Assembly: GCF_900205925.1 (NCBI RefSeq)
Contig: NZ_OAOD01000015.1
Coordinates: 1 to 64,000 of the forward strand
Reading direction: 5' to 3'
DNA: 64,000 bases
DNA from: Clostridium peptidivorans
GTDB taxonomy: Bacteria > Bacillota > Clostridia > Clostridiales > Clostridiaceae
Part shown: piece after piece, positions 53,780 to 63,830 of the stretch
Position numbering within the stretch: position 1 is the first letter of the stretch
How the letters are laid out: every line of letters begins with the position of its first letter
Program-made: the position numbers and the translations under genes
The notes under the pieces: model-generated
What the model saw: only the letters and a program-made list of their open reading frames with translations
The model's database searches: none
What the model was told of the DNA's origin: nothing

Positions 53780-55579
53780 ATGAAAGGTACAATAGTTGCT
53801 ACATGGTTAAAAACTTGTAGAAATCTTTATAAAGATGAAGTAGTAAATAAGGCAATGGAAACTGTGGGATGGAATAGGAGTAAGATATTTTCTCCTGTGG
53901 AAACTGTAGAGGATTCTCAAGTAAAAAAAGTAATAGAATATATAGCTGATGAAAATAATATAAGTGAAAAAGAATTATGGAAAAGTATAGGGATAGATAA
54001 TATCACTGCATTTCATAATGATTTTCCAGCATTTTTTGAACATGAAAATTTATATTCCTTTTTTAAATCAATGTTTGATGTGCATGTGGTAATGACTAAG
54101 AAATTCCCAGGGGCAAAACCACCTTTGGTTACTATAGAACCTATTTCAAGCAATGAGGCTATATTTTACTATAAATCTGATAGGGGAATGTTCGATTATT
54201 TCTTAGGACTTACAGAAGGAAGCATAAGGTTTTTTAAAGAAAATATAAAAATACAGGAAGTTGAAAGAGATAAAAATTCTCTAAAACTTAAATTAACCTT
54301 TGAAAATGATATATATTACAAAAAGGTTTATAGATTTAATAAAATTATGTCATTAGGATTTATAAAGGACATAGGAATAAAAGTAGGAATAATTACATTT
54401 GCAACATCTTTAATAAGCACATTAGGATTTATTGGAGCAAACAATATTGTAAAAGTATTATCTATATCAGTTATAAATGGAGTGCTTTCGTATATAGCTT
54501 CTAGTATGTTAATGGCACCTAAGAAGGCAATAAAAGAAGAAATTGAAAAGATAGTAAGTAATAAGTACATAGAAGACGGAGACATTGTGACAGGAGATAG
54601 TTTCGAAGACATATTTGCACTTTTAAAACAATATAAAAGAAATATAAAAGCTGATTTTGTAGGATTTAAAGGTGTTACAGATGAAATGCATACATTTGCA
54701 GATAGAATAAATAATATTAGTAGTTTCATGAATCAAACATCAGAAGAAATATCTGGAGTTGTAGATCAAGTGGCAGAAAGTGCTGTAAGTCAAGCTGAAA
54801 ATACTGAGCATGCTGTGACTGTGCTAAGTGATAATATACAAAATTTAAAGAAAATAGTAAACAGTGAAAATAGTAATAAGTTAGAGCTTGAAAGAGCAAT
54901 CAATAAAATTAACACTAGCTATGAATACGTAGTAAATAGTAGTCAAAATATTATGTTGAACCTTCAAAAATTTCAACAAGTAAGGGATAAAGGAATAGAG
55001 CTTCAAAATAAGGCTAAGGATATAACAAATATTGTTTCTATGGTATCTCAAATATCTGAACAAACAAATTTATTAGCTTTAAATGCTTCTATAGAGGCAG
55101 CAAGGGCAGGAGAGCAAGGAAGAGGCTTTGCAGTAGTTGCAGAAGAGGTAAGAAAGCTTGCAGAAGAAACTAAAAATGCTGTGGGGGAAATTAATATTAA
55201 TTTAATTAGCTTTGCAGAACAAACAAAAATTCTTTCTGAAGAAATAGATACACAATATGTAATATTAGAAGGTGAAACTAAAAATTTGGAAAATGTTAAG
55301 GATATAAGTTATGAAGCGACCACTTCAGTTAAAACTGTATCATCTTCTATGATAGAGACCATTAATGAATTAAATAATGAAGCTAATTTAATTTCAAGTG
55401 TATTTGAAAATATAGAATCCTTAGCAGCTATTGCACAAGAAAATTCTGCATCATCTGAAGAAGTAAGCGCTAATGTTTCTAGCTATACTAATGAATTAAA
55501 GAAACTTATTAATAATATTAAAGAATTCAAGAAAGTTACAGAAAGCTTTAAAGGAGAACTTTCTAAATACATAATATAA
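53780..55579 (+). CDS. Methyl-accepting chemotaxis protein with N-terminal H-NOX heme domain
   Basis: Protein of 599 aa. Residues 1-180 form an H-NOX domain: heme ligand His102, Pro115 and the YxSxR motif Tyr131-Ser133-Arg135. Trp9, Asn74 and Tyr140 are also present; these are the distal-pocket residues of the oxygen-binding Thermoanaerobacter (Tt) H-NOX. Two membrane segments follow (about 206-228 and 232-252). The C-terminal half is the MCP signalling coiled coil with the tip motif [20 protein letters not shown]. It should report O2 (or NO) to CheA/CheW. No chemotaxis genes are adjacent. The start follows AGGGGGAAGG. Confidence 0.93.
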   Translation: MKGTIVATWLKTCRNLYKDEVVNKAMETVGWNRSKIFSPVETVEDSQVKKVIEYIADENNISEKELWKSIGIDNITAFHNDFPAFFEHENLYSFFKSMFDVHVVMTKKFPGAKPPLVTIEPISSNEAIFYYKSDRGMFDYFLGLTEGSIRFFKENIKIQEVERDKNSLKLKLTFENDIYYKKVYRFNKIMSLGFIKDIGIKVGIITFATSLISTLGFIGANNIVKVLSISVINGVLSYIASSMLMAPKKAIKEEIEKIVSNKYIEDGDIVTGDSFEDIFALLKQYKRNIKADFVGFKGVTDEMHTFADRINNISSFMNQTSEEISGVVDQVAESAVSQAENTEHAVTVLSDNIQNLKKIVNSENSNKLELERAINKINTSYEYVVNSSQNIMLNLQKFQQVRDKGIELQNKAKDITNIVSMVSQISEQTNLLALNASIEAARAGEQGRGFAVVAEEVRKLAEETKNAVGEININLISFAEQTKILSEEIDTQYVILEGETKNLENVKDISYEATTSVKTVSSSMIETINELNNEANLISSVFENIESLAAIAQENSASSEEVSANVSSYTNELKKLINNIKEFKKVTESFKGELSKYII

Positions 55580-55582
55580 TAA

Positions 55583-55641
55583 TGAATGGGAGGTGAAGGC
55601 TGCTTTTATAGTAAATAAGTTTTATTTACAGCAGCTTTCCT
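55583..55641 (+). promoter_or_regulatory. Hairpin between H-NOX receptor gene and PAP2 gene
   Basis: AAGGCTGCT (55595-55603) can pair with AGCAGCTTT (55630-55638), and an inner GTAAAT/ATTTAC stem adds to it. There is no clean T run, so it is a weak terminator or a structure in front of the PAP2 start, which lacks its own clear ribosome-binding site. Confidence 0.35.
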
Positions 55642-56295
55642 ATGGAACATCTTCATAATGTGCTCTTTTGCAAATGGAAGGAAATATCAAAACGAGCGGC
55701 GTTTAGTTTAGTAATTCCAGCTATAAGTATGATATATCCTATTTTAAATAGACCAAGTGAAGGGGCAGCTGTTATGCATACATTTATAGATGACATCATT
55801 CCGTTTAATGCTTTTTTTGTAGTACCATATGTGTTATGGTATGCCTATGTAGCGTGGTTTTTATTATATCTTTGTATAAAAGATAAGGATAATTACTTTA
55901 AACTCTTAACCAGCTTAGCAATAGGAATGTTGATAAGCTATGGAGTGTTTTATTTCTATCCATCTCATGTGGCAAGACCTATAATAGCAAAAAAAGATGT
56001 TTTTTCAGAGCTGGTAGCATTTATATATCAAAGGGATAATCCTTACAATTGTTTCCCAAGTATTCATGTTTTAAATTCATTATTAGTTGCTATGTATGTA
56101 AATGCAAGTTATAAAGTAAAGATAGGAACAAAAATAACTTGTAGTGTGCTAGCCACATTAATAATCATGTCTACTTTATTTATAAAGCAACACTATTTTG
56201 TAGATGTAATAGGAGCTATATTTTTAGGGTGTACATTATTCAAGTTAATGAATATTATAACGACTAAACAGATAAGAGATACAAGAAACCTGTAG
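55642..56295 (+). CDS. PAP2-family membrane phosphatase
   Basis: Protein of 217 aa with about six membrane segments. The phosphatase motifs appear as ARPIIAKKD (part of C1), FPSIHV near residue 142 (C2) and KQHYFVDVIGA near 182 (C3). Members dephosphorylate lipid phosphates such as phosphatidic acid or undecaprenyl pyrophosphate. The start codon ATG 55642 is the first after an in-frame stop, but ribosome-binding is poor because GGGAGGTG lies too far upstream. A few codons at the N-terminus remain uncertain. Confidence 0.83.
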   Translation: MEHLHNVLFCKWKEISKRAAFSLVIPAISMIYPILNRPSEGAAVMHTFIDDIIPFNAFFVVPYVLWYAYVAWFLLYLCIKDKDNYFKLLTSLAIGMLISYGVFYFYPSHVARPIIAKKDVFSELVAFIYQRDNPYNCFPSIHVLNSLLVAMYVNASYKVKIGTKITCSVLATLIIMSTLFIKQHYFVDVIGAIFLGCTLFKLMNIITTKQIRDTRNL

Positions 56296-56317
56296 ATAAT
56301 ATTATCTACAGGTTTTT
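56289..56317. terminator. Terminator of the PAP2 gene
   Basis: A perfect 24-nt palindrome (12-bp arms beginning CCTGTAGATAAT) is followed by TTTTT. The PAP2 stop codon lies within the left arm. It may also stop the convergent radical-SAM gene. Confidence 0.8.
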
Positions 56318-57212
56318 AGACACCTCTCATATCAAACTTTGGAACAAAACTTTCTTTTACTGTACCTTCTTCTTGTATAAAGCCTTGAGTAATTCCTATA
56401 GAAATGCAATAATCTATAAATGATTCATATATTTTAGGATTTATAGGCTTGTTTATTTCAGGATAATCCTTAGCTTTATTTAAAGGAGTATACTGATTCA
56501 TTATGCTAACATACACTAAATCTTTAAATTTATTATGAATATAATCTATTATTTTCTTTGAGTCAAATAATAGTCCCGGGAGCATCATATGTCTTATTAT
56601 AACCCCATTCTTTATTATGCCATTTTCGTCAAACTCACAGTTACCCACTTGAGCTACCATTTCCTCAATAGCAAGTGAGGCATGCTTAAAATAATTAGGA
56701 GCATTGGAATACTTTATGGCAAATTTATCATTGTAATACTTTAAATCAGGAAGAAATATATCTATATATCCTTTTAAGGACTTTATAGTTTCTATATTTT
56801 CATAGGAGCTAGTATTGTATATTATAGGTATATAAAGGCCACTAGCTTTAGATATATCAAGGGCTTCTATTATTTGTGGAACATAGTGAGTAGGAGTCAC
56901 AAGGTTTATATTATGAGCACCATTTTCTTGTTGCTCTAAGAAAATTTCACTAAGTCTTTTTATAGATATTTCTTTTCCTACATGCTTTTGACTAATTGAA
57001 TGATTTTGACAAAATACGCAAGACAAGTTACACTCTGAAAAAAATACTGTCCCAGAACCCTTTGTCCCAGAAATACAAGGCTCTTCAAAATGATGTAAAG
57101 ATACTCGAGCTACCTTAGGATTTATAGTTGCTCTACAGAATCCTTTTTCACTATTTAACCTATTTGTATTGCAATTTCTTGGACATAACTTACACTGAGA
57201 AAGTATATTCAT
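56316..57212 (-). CDS. Radical SAM protein, PflA-like
   Basis: Protein of 298 aa. The [4Fe-4S] cluster motif is CNLSCVFC near residue 61, and the N-terminus carries a further Cys set (CKLCPRNCN, FCRA). This layout is that of the uncharacterised PflA-like/YgiQ-neighbour radical SAM proteins, for which no substrate is fixed. I start at ATG 57212, 9 nt after GAGGTG; GTG 57224 overlaps it. No glycyl-radical enzyme gene is nearby, so a PflA role is doubtful. Confidence 0.86.
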   Translation of the reverse strand: MNILSQCKLCPRNCNTNRLNSEKGFCRATINPKVARVSLHHFEEPCISGTKGSGTVFFSECNLSCVFCQNHSISQKHVGKEISIKRLSEIFLEQQENGAHNINLVTPTHYVPQIIEALDISKASGLYIPIIYNTSSYENIETIKSLKGYIDIFLPDLKYYNDKFAIKYSNAPNYFKHASLAIEEMVAQVGNCEFDENGIIKNGVIIRHMMLPGLLFDSKKIIDYIHNKFKDLVYVSIMNQYTPLNKAKDYPEINKPINPKIYESFIDYCISIGITQGFIQEEGTVKESFVPKFDMRGV

Positions 57213-57273
57213 CAAATCAAACACCTCATTTGTTTTAATTACAAATAATAATTATACAGCAAATATTATTATT

Positions 57274-58326
57274 TTAAAACATACATTTATTTTTAAAATA
57301 AAATATAAAGCATTGTACTATAAATATTAGCCCTACAGCTCCAAAGGCTGGATATAAAAAAGTTATAAGATTTACAAATCCTATTTGAGAAATTAGGATA
57401 GCTAAAGTTAGTATAAGAAAACATGCGATTTTATAAGGAATTTTAAATTTTTGTTCTAAAGTCTTGCTTACGCTAAATACATCAGACACTTCAGTAGAAA
57501 ACATTTCAAGCCAAATAATAGCTAAAAGCATTACTTGAATTGCTCCTCCAAATCTATTAGAAACATATAATAGTGGAATTTCGTAATTAAATATATAAGG
57601 AATATTTAAAATTAATAAAAGATTTATTATAAATGATAGTATAGTGAGTCCTAAAGCACCTATAACTACTCCTGTGTAAGTCATTTTGAAATTGTTTATT
57701 TCCCTACTTAAAGGTACCATTACTCCGCTAGATGATAATATATTAAAGCTGCCATAAAGAAGGCACGAAAGTACCCAAGGGGATTTATAGGGTTTAATGC
57801 TCTTTACATACGATATATTCATATTGTCATAAAAGAAAAGATATAGTATAAATACTGTTATTATTACTAAAAATAATGAAGGAACTATAATTGAGTTTAT
57901 TTCTATAAGACCTTTGGTGTCACGAAAAAGAAAAATAACTGCTAGAAAAGCCATGATAATAAGTCCAACCCATTTTGAAACATTAAAGTACTGATGTATT
58001 AAAGCGCCGCTTCCTGCAAGAATAATTGAAGCACTACTAATCAAAAATAATGTAGTAAATATATGTGTAGCTTTTCCAAGCAAACCTGGACTTATAAGCA
58101 TTATCAAATCATTATAAGATTTTAAATTATGTTTTTGAGATAAATTCACTATTATATAGTAAGTAGATATATATAACATACAGCATATAAATATGCCTAT
58201 AAAGCTTTTATACCCATAAGTTGAGAAAAATTGTTTGATTTCTTGACCAGAAGCGAGTCCAGCTCCCACAATAGTGCCTATAAAAACTGCAGAAATTTGT
58301 AAGGTGGTGATCATTTTTTTAATCAT
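57274..58326 (-). CDS. YkvI-family membrane protein
   Basis: Protein of 350 aa with about ten membrane segments. It opens ISAVFIGTIVGAGLASGQEI, typical of the YkvI group of the APC-like superfamily, and includes SSSGVMVPLSRE. B. subtilis YkvI is uncharacterised. The protein is likely a transporter for an unknown amino-acid-like solute. AAAGGAG precedes the ATG. Confidence 0.86.
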   Translation of the reverse strand: MIKKMITTLQISAVFIGTIVGAGLASGQEIKQFFSTYGYKSFIGIFICCMLYISTYYIIVNLSQKHNLKSYNDLIMLISPGLLGKATHIFTTLFLISSASIILAGSGALIHQYFNVSKWVGLIIMAFLAVIFLFRDTKGLIEINSIIVPSLFLVIITVFILYLFFYDNMNISYVKSIKPYKSPWVLSCLLYGSFNILSSSGVMVPLSREINNFKMTYTGVVIGALGLTILSFIINLLLILNIPYIFNYEIPLLYVSNRFGGAIQVMLLAIIWLEMFSTEVSDVFSVSKTLEQKFKIPYKIACFLILTLAILISQIGFVNLITFLYPAFGAVGLIFIVQCFIFYFKNKCMF

Positions 58327-58449
58327 ATCTTCTCCTTTTATTAAAATACTTTTCTATATATGTATATATATAATTTATAAAAAAATGATTTTTCAACTAA
58401 AAATTTATTTTTGTGAAAGACTATATTGCAAGAGGAAGGAGGAATTCAT

Positions 58450-59565
58450 ATGAAGATAAAAAGATGTATTAGTGTGATTTTAAGCTTATTAGTTAGTATA
58501 TCTTTATGCGGCTGTGGGCTTATGTCTTCTAAAAATAAGCAAAGTGATGAACCAGTCAAGGAATTTGATATAAAGGCAGCGGAAAGCATTGCGGAAAACT
58601 ACGTAAAGTATTTGATGCAAGAGGATTATGAAAAAGCAAACAAGTTTTATTCAAAAAAGTTATCTAAAACAACCAAAACTACAGAAAAGCAACCATTAAA
58701 AATAAAAGGATATAATATAGAAGAAGTTAATGAGGTTGGTAATTCAGGAACTTTTAAAATTAAAGTGATTCGATCTAATGAAACTCAGCCTTATGCATCC
58801 TTAGATGAATATTCTATAAAAGTAATACATGAAGAAAAGGAATATAAGATAGATGCCATACAAAGCACTTCAGAAAAGGAAGCTAGAGCAGATAAAAGTC
58901 AAATAAGATTAAAAAGTAAAAGTAATGTAGAATCAAATTTAATTATAGATACATCGGGGCTACCAAATTACGCATTTGCAAAGGATGACAAAGCAAAAAC
59001 TCACAAGATACTAGTGCCTAAGGATAATTATGGATCCATGTCATTTAGCTTTCATGGATATGATATAGCGGTAACTACATACAATGATAGATATTCTTTT
59101 GCTGGACTTGTAAAAATAGATGAAAGTATGCCAACGCAAGGAGGAAAAGGAGAGCAAGGAGGCCAAGGTGGTCAAGGAGGTCAAGGACAAGGCGGTGCAG
59201 CTGCAGGTGCAGGTGGCTTAAGAGAAAAACCCATAGGAAAGGAAATTACGCCTCTTGATATATTAGAAAATGCCAAAATAGACTTTTTAACTTTTTCGGC
59301 AGATGAAAAATATATACTTATACAATATACAAAAAAGAGTGGAGGGAAATGCATAAGATTGTATACAAGCGAAGGTGGGGATTTAATACCTTATGAATTT
59401 GAACAAAACTATCCAATAGATAAGGTTGATATAGTATATTCCTGTTTTTGTGAAGGAGTACTAAATTACGAGGTTATTCCACGTACAAATTCTGATAAAG
59501 CTATAGGAAAATATATAGGAAGATGGCAGTTGGATTTAAAAGAATTTAAACCTTCAAAGATGTAG
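58450..59565 (+). CDS. Lipoprotein with Gly/Gln-rich segment
   Basis: Protein of 371 aa that I do not recognise. The signal peptide from ATG 58450 ends with lipobox LCGC. ATG 58450 is chosen because AGGAGG lies 7 nt before it, within the longer open frame. Residues about 50-140 resemble a DUF4878-like or NTF2-like fold. A low-complexity Gly/Gln tract with GGQGGQGGQG (near 225) separates it from a C-terminal beta-rich domain. A perfect 14-bp hairpin follows. Confidence 0.7.
   Translation: MKIKRCISVILSLLVSISLCGCGLMSSKNKQSDEPVKEFDIKAAESIAENYVKYLMQEDYEKANKFYSKKLSKTTKTTEKQPLKIKGYNIEEVNEVGNSGTFKIKVIRSNETQPYASLDEYSIKVIHEEKEYKIDAIQSTSEKEARADKSQIRLKSKSNVESNLIIDTSGLPNYAFAKDDKAKTHKILVPKDNYGSMSFSFHGYDIAVTTYNDRYSFAGLVKIDESMPTQGGKGEQGGQGGQGGQGQGGAAAGAGGLREKPIGKEITPLDILENAKIDFLTFSADEKYILIQYTKKSGGKCIRLYTSEGGDLIPYEFEQNYPIDKVDIVYSCFCEGVLNYEVIPRTNSDKAIGKYIGRWQLDLKEFKPSKM
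59175..59215 (+). repeat. Gly-Gln-coding short tandem repeat within lipoprotein gene
   Basis: The unit GGTCAAGGA and variants repeat four to five times and encode GGQ steps. It is prone to length change by slippage, and would keep the frame because units are multiples of three. Confidence 0.6.
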
Positions 59566-59580
59566 AGTTAATTGAAAGAA

Positions 59581-59614
59581 AGGTACTCATAAATTATAAT
59601 ATTTATGAGTACCT
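59581..59614 (+). terminator. Terminator-like hairpin after lipoprotein gene
   Basis: AGGTACTCATAAAT and ATTTATGAGTACCT pair perfectly over 14 bp with a 6-nt loop. The T run is weak (TATTAC). Confidence 0.65.
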
Positions 59615-59643
59615 TATTACTTAAAAAAATAAGAGGTGTATAT

Positions 59644-60582
59644 ATGAAAAATTTTGGAGACAAAAGATATAATAGTTTAAATTATTTTCTTAGAAATAAA
59701 TTTGGAGATAAAATATTTAAAATATCCTTAGATGCAGGATTTTCATGTCCTAATAGAGATGGAACTATTAGCAGTGGAGGATGTGTGTTTTGTAGTGCAA
59801 GAGGTTCTGGGGATTTTGCAGGAGATAGAAAATTTTCTATATCCAATCAATTTGAAGATAGAAAAAAAATGATGAAAAATAAATGGAAGGAAGGAAAATA
59901 TATAGCATATTTTCAGGCTTATACTAACACATATGCTCCTATAGAGGAATTAAGAGAAAAATATAATCAAGCATTAAAGGAAGATGGAGTAATAGGGCTT
60001 GCTATAGCCACTAGACCTGACTGCTTAGATGAAGAAGTTTTAAATTTATTAAGTGAAATCAATAAAAAAACTTATTTATGGATAGAACTAGGATTACAAA
60101 CAATTCATGAAAAAACAGCAGGAATAATTAATAGGGGATATTCTCTAGAAGTATTTGAAAAAGCTTTAAATGAACTTAGGAAAAGAGATATAGATGTAGT
60201 AACACATGTAATATTTGGACTTCCAGAGGAAGAAAAAGAGGATATGCTTGAAACTGTAAGGTATTTATCACATCAAGATATCCAGGGAATAAAATTTCAT
60301 CTGCTTCATTTAATGAAGGATACTCCTATGGTAAGCTTATATGACGAAGGCAGATTAAAATTTTTAGAACAAGAAGAGTATATAGATATAATTTGTGAGT
60401 CAATTGCAATGCTTCCAGAAACTATTGTTATACACAGGCTTACAGGAGATTCGCCCCGAAATCTTCTTATAGGTCCACAGTGGAGTTTAAAAAAGTGGGA
60501 GATATTAAATGGTATAGATAAAAACCTTCAGAAAAGGAACTTACACCAAGGAATTTATTACAATACAAAAAATTATCGATAG
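59644..60582 (+). CDS. Radical SAM protein, TIGR01212/YhcC family
   Basis: Protein of 312 aa. I start at ATG 59644, after AGAGGTG; the frame is open 13 codons upstream in the hairpin. RYNSLNYFLRNKFGDKIFK and the Cys motif CPNRDGTISSGGCVFC mark the family. E. coli YhcC is implicated in nitrogen regulation, but its chemistry is open. It is a single gene before an ABC ATPase. Confidence 0.88.
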   Translation: MKNFGDKRYNSLNYFLRNKFGDKIFKISLDAGFSCPNRDGTISSGGCVFCSARGSGDFAGDRKFSISNQFEDRKKMMKNKWKEGKYIAYFQAYTNTYAPIEELREKYNQALKEDGVIGLAIATRPDCLDEEVLNLLSEINKKTYLWIELGLQTIHEKTAGIINRGYSLEVFEKALNELRKRDIDVVTHVIFGLPEEEKEDMLETVRYLSHQDIQGIKFHLLHLMKDTPMVSLYDEGRLKFLEQEEYIDIICESIAMLPETIVIHRLTGDSPRNLLIGPQWSLKKWEILNGIDKNLQKRNLHQGIYYNTKNYR

Positions 60583-60662
60583 TTTTGAAATTTATGTAAA
60601 TTGAGTAAATATTGCCTAGGTGGTAAAATATTATATATTAAAAGTTATTAGGAGGGAATTAT

Positions 60663-61772
60663 ATGTCTAGTTTATCATTAAAACATATGTATAAAGTTTA
60701 CCCAGGTAATGTTACAGCAGTAAAAGATTTTAACTTAGATATAAATGATAAGGAATTTATAGTATTTGTAGGACCTTCGGGATGTGGAAAATCTACAACT
60801 TTAAGAATGGTGGCGGGCCTGGAAGAAATAAGCAATGGAGAATTATATATAGAAGATAAACTTGTAAATGATACAGCTCCTAAGGATAGAGATATAGCAA
60901 TGGTATTTCAGAATTATGCACTTTACCCACATATGACTGTATATGATAATATGGCATTTGGGCTTAAACTTAGAAAAGTTCCAAAAATTGAAATAGATAA
61001 AAAGGTTAAAGAAGCAGCAAAAATACTTGATATTGAACATCTATTAAATAGAAAGCCTAAGGCATTATCAGGCGGACAAAGGCAAAGAGTTGCCATGGGA
61101 AGAGCAATAGTTAGAAATCCTAAAGTATTTTTAATGGACGAACCTTTATCCAACTTAGATGCAAAGCTTAGAGTTCAAATGAGAACAGAAATAGCAAAGC
61201 TGCATAAAAAATTACAAACTACTTTTATATATGTAACTCATGATCAAACAGAGGCCATGACGTTAGGTACGCGAATAGTAGTAATGAAAGATGGTGTAAT
61301 ACAACAAGTAGATAATCCTCAAAGCATATATGAGCATCCAGTAAATATGTTTGTGGCGGGATTTATAGGAAGTCCTCAAATGAATTTTATAGATTCCAAT
61401 CTAGAGGAAATCGGCGGTAAAGTATATGTAGTATTTGGAGAAGATAAAGTGCTATTATCGCAGAATAAAACTGAAGTGATAAAAGACAGAGGATATATAG
61501 GTAAAGAAGTGGTTATGGGTATAAGGCCAGAGCACCTAAGTGATAAAGAAGAATCAATTAAAAGTTACCCAGATTCAGTATTTTCTGCTGATGTAGAAGT
61601 AACAGAACTTATGGGTGCAGAAACTTATTTATATTTAAGCAAATTAAAGTATAATTTTACTGCAAGGGTAAATGGCTCATCAAAATCAAAATCAGGAGAT
61701 AAAGTGACCATTGCTATATTGCCTCAAAATATACACTTATTTGATAAGGAAAGTCAATTGACTATATTTTAG
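60663..61772 (+). CDS. Sugar ABC transporter ATPase (UgpC/MsmX type)
   Basis: Protein of 369 aa. Walker [10 protein letters not shown] near residue 37, signature [15 protein letters not shown], Walker [17 protein letters not shown] and a C-terminal TOBE domain (about 240-369) place it in the MalK/UgpC/MsmX group. In Firmicutes one such ATPase often powers several sugar importers whose operons lack an ATPase. No permease genes are adjacent, in agreement with that. AGGAGG precedes the ATG. Confidence 0.93.
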   Translation: MSSLSLKHMYKVYPGNVTAVKDFNLDINDKEFIVFVGPSGCGKSTTLRMVAGLEEISNGELYIEDKLVNDTAPKDRDIAMVFQNYALYPHMTVYDNMAFGLKLRKVPKIEIDKKVKEAAKILDIEHLLNRKPKALSGGQRQRVAMGRAIVRNPKVFLMDEPLSNLDAKLRVQMRTEIAKLHKKLQTTFIYVTHDQTEAMTLGTRIVVMKDGVIQQVDNPQSIYEHPVNMFVAGFIGSPQMNFIDSNLEEIGGKVYVVFGEDKVLLSQNKTEVIKDRGYIGKEVVMGIRPEHLSDKEESIKSYPDSVFSADVEVTELMGAETYLYLSKLKYNFTARVNGSSKSKSGDKVTIAILPQNIHLFDKESQLTIF

Positions 61773-61853
61773 GAGGTAGTGAAAGGTGCATAATATAAAT
61801 AGTTTTTTATGTAGTATTTTTACTTTAGAAAGAGTCTAGATGGAGGTGTTAAG

Positions 61854-62561
61854 ATGAAGGTGGATTTAATAATATCGGCAGATGATATAAAAAGAGAAAA
61901 GGTTATTGATAAATCCGTAGTAGTTATAGATATGTTAAGGGCTACTTCTGTTATAGTAACAGCAATGAATAATGGATGCAAGAATGTTATTCCGGTGGTG
62001 TCTATAGAAGAAGCGCTAAATATAGTAAATAAGACCAGAAAAACACATATACTTGGTGGAGAGAGAAAAGCTCTAAAAATAGAAGGATTTGATTGCTCTA
62101 ATTCTCCACTAGAATATACATGTGAAATGGTCAAAGATAAGGTGATTGTAATAACGACTAGTAATGGAACTAGAGCAATTAAGGGAAGTGAGGGAGCAAG
62201 AAATATATTAATAGGAGCTCTAATAAATGCTAAGGCTATAGCAAAAAAACTCATAGAACTAAATAATGATATTGTAATAGTAAATGCAGGAACCTATGGA
62301 CAGTTTTCCATAGATGATTTTTTGTGCAGCGGTTACATAATAGAATGCTTAGTTAGGTACGTGGATGTAGAGTTAACTGATATAGCTAAAACAGCTCATT
62401 ATTTATATAAGGAAAACCCAAACTTAGAGTTCATAGAAAATGCAAGTCACTTCAAGAGAATAAAGGAACTTAATTTACAAGAGGATTTAATATACTGTTG
62501 TAAAAAAGATATAATAGATATAGTACCTGAATATGCTAATGGCACTATATCTATTGACTAG
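61854..62561 (+). CDS. comB: 2-phosphosulfolactate phosphatase-like protein (ComB)
   Basis: Protein of 235 aa. MKVDLIISADDIKREKVIDKS and VVIDMLRATSVIVTAMNNG, then FDCSNSPLEYT and TTSNGTRAI, fit the ComB family. ComB makes sulfolactate for coenzyme M in methanogens; bacteria with the protein generally do not make coenzyme M, and sulfolactate appears in spores of Bacillus. ComA, ComC and ComDE are absent from the window. GGAGGTG precedes the ATG. Confidence 0.88.
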   Translation: MKVDLIISADDIKREKVIDKSVVVIDMLRATSVIVTAMNNGCKNVIPVVSIEEALNIVNKTRKTHILGGERKALKIEGFDCSNSPLEYTCEMVKDKVIVITTSNGTRAIKGSEGARNILIGALINAKAIAKKLIELNNDIVIVNAGTYGQFSIDDFLCSGYIIECLVRYVDVELTDIAKTAHYLYKENPNLEFIENASHFKRIKELNLQEDLIYCCKKDIIDIVPEYANGTISID

Positions 62562-62563
62562 TT

Positions 62564-63739
62564 TTAAACTACTTGGAATATATAAAATTTAAGGTAATAG
62601 GACTCATCAGAAGTCCATAATATAGGATGATCAGAAGATTGAGTCCTAAACTCTACTTGGCGTAAAGTTCTTCGTGCATCCTTTGCAGCATCAGCTATGG
62701 TTTGCTTAAATAACTCTGGATTCATAAAATGGGAGCAGGAACAGGTTATAAAGAATCCACCAGGTTTAACCATTTTTATTCCTCTTAAATTTATTTCTTT
62801 ATAGCCTCTTACTGCACCATCTATAGTGGAGCGGGATTTTGTAAAGGCAGGGGGATCTAATATAACTACATCATATTTTCTTCCTTCCTTTGCCCATTTA
62901 TGTAAAACGTCAAAAGCATTATGACATTCAAACTTTACTACATCTGAAAGACCATTAAGTTCCGCATTTTTAGTGGCATCCTTTATAGCAAGCTCTGATA
63001 TGTCTAAGCCAAGTACGCTCTTAGCTCCAGCAATACCTGCATTAAGCGCAAAGGAACCTGTATGAGTAAAGCAATCTAATACATCTGCATCTTTGCAAAG
63101 TTTATGTATTGCATTTCTATTTTCCTTTTGATCAAGAAAAAATCCTGTTTTTTGACCATTTTCTAAGTCAACGTGATATCTAACTCCATTTTCTGTTATT
63201 ATTACATTAGTATCAAAAGGTTCTGTAAGAAATCCCTTTGTTTGTTCCATTCCCTCTAATTCCCTTACGGCCACGTCACTTCTTTCATATATTCCCTTTG
63301 CACCATATTCTTCTTTCAATATGTTCACTATTATATCTTTATATTTATCTATACCTAAAGCAAGTGATTGTATCACATAATAATCTTCATATTTGTCTAT
63401 TATAAGTCCTGGTAAAAAGTCTGCTTCGCCAAAGACGAATCTGCAACTTGAGGTATCTATTACCTTTTTTCTATATTCCCATGCATTTTTTAGTCTTTTT
63501 CTAAAGAAATCCTCATTTATTTCTTCATTGATGTCTCTAGTCATTATACGTATAGCAATTTTTGATGCATCATTTATATAACCTTTGCCTATAAACTCAT
63601 TTCTAAAATTATAAACTTCTATAATATCACCATTTACGTAATCTCCATCATAGCCTTCAATTTCATTAGAATATATCCAAGGATGACCTGCCTCAGATTT
63701 TCTTCCACGACCTTTATATAAATAAAACTTGCTTGCCAT
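62564..63739 (-). CDS. Class I SAM-dependent rRNA methyltransferase (RlmI family)
   Basis: Protein of 391 aa. I start at ATG 63739 after AAGGAGG; the frame is open 19 codons further. An N-terminal PUA domain (RKSEAGHPWIYSNEIE) precedes the Rossmann-fold methyltransferase, with ENGQKTGFFLDQKENR near residue 195, VLDCFTHTGSFAL and ILDPPAFTKS. RlmI methylates 23S rRNA C1962. Strict target is inferred from the family. Confidence 0.91.
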   Translation of the reverse strand: MASKFYLYKGRGRKSEAGHPWIYSNEIEGYDGDYVNGDIIEVYNFRNEFIGKGYINDASKIAIRIMTRDINEEINEDFFRKRLKNAWEYRKKVIDTSSCRFVFGEADFLPGLIIDKYEDYYVIQSLALGIDKYKDIIVNILKEEYGAKGIYERSDVAVRELEGMEQTKGFLTEPFDTNVIITENGVRYHVDLENGQKTGFFLDQKENRNAIHKLCKDADVLDCFTHTGSFALNAGIAGAKSVLGLDISELAIKDATKNAELNGLSDVVKFECHNAFDVLHKWAKEGRKYDVVILDPPAFTKSRSTIDGAVRGYKEINLRGIKMVKPGGFFITCSCSHFMNPELFKQTIADAAKDARRTLRQVEFRTQSSDHPILWTSDESYYLKFYIFQVV

Positions 63740-63799
63740 TAAAAAAACCTCCTTGATATTCGATACTTTTGTAGTATACCATAATGAATAGTACAATAA

Positions 63800-63830
63800 T
63801 AGAACTACCCTATAAAAACTATAGAGTAGT
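63800..63830 (-). terminator. Terminator of the gene at the right edge
   Basis: ACTACCCTAT and ATAGAGTAGT (one wobble) form a 10-bp stem whose loop is A-rich on the plus strand. It includes the stop codon of the partial gene. Confidence 0.6.

Noticed and set aside
56316-57212. PflA: activator of pyruvate formate-lyase
   Set aside because: The Cys motif fits, but no glycyl-radical enzyme is nearby and the extra N-terminal cysteines differ from true PflA.
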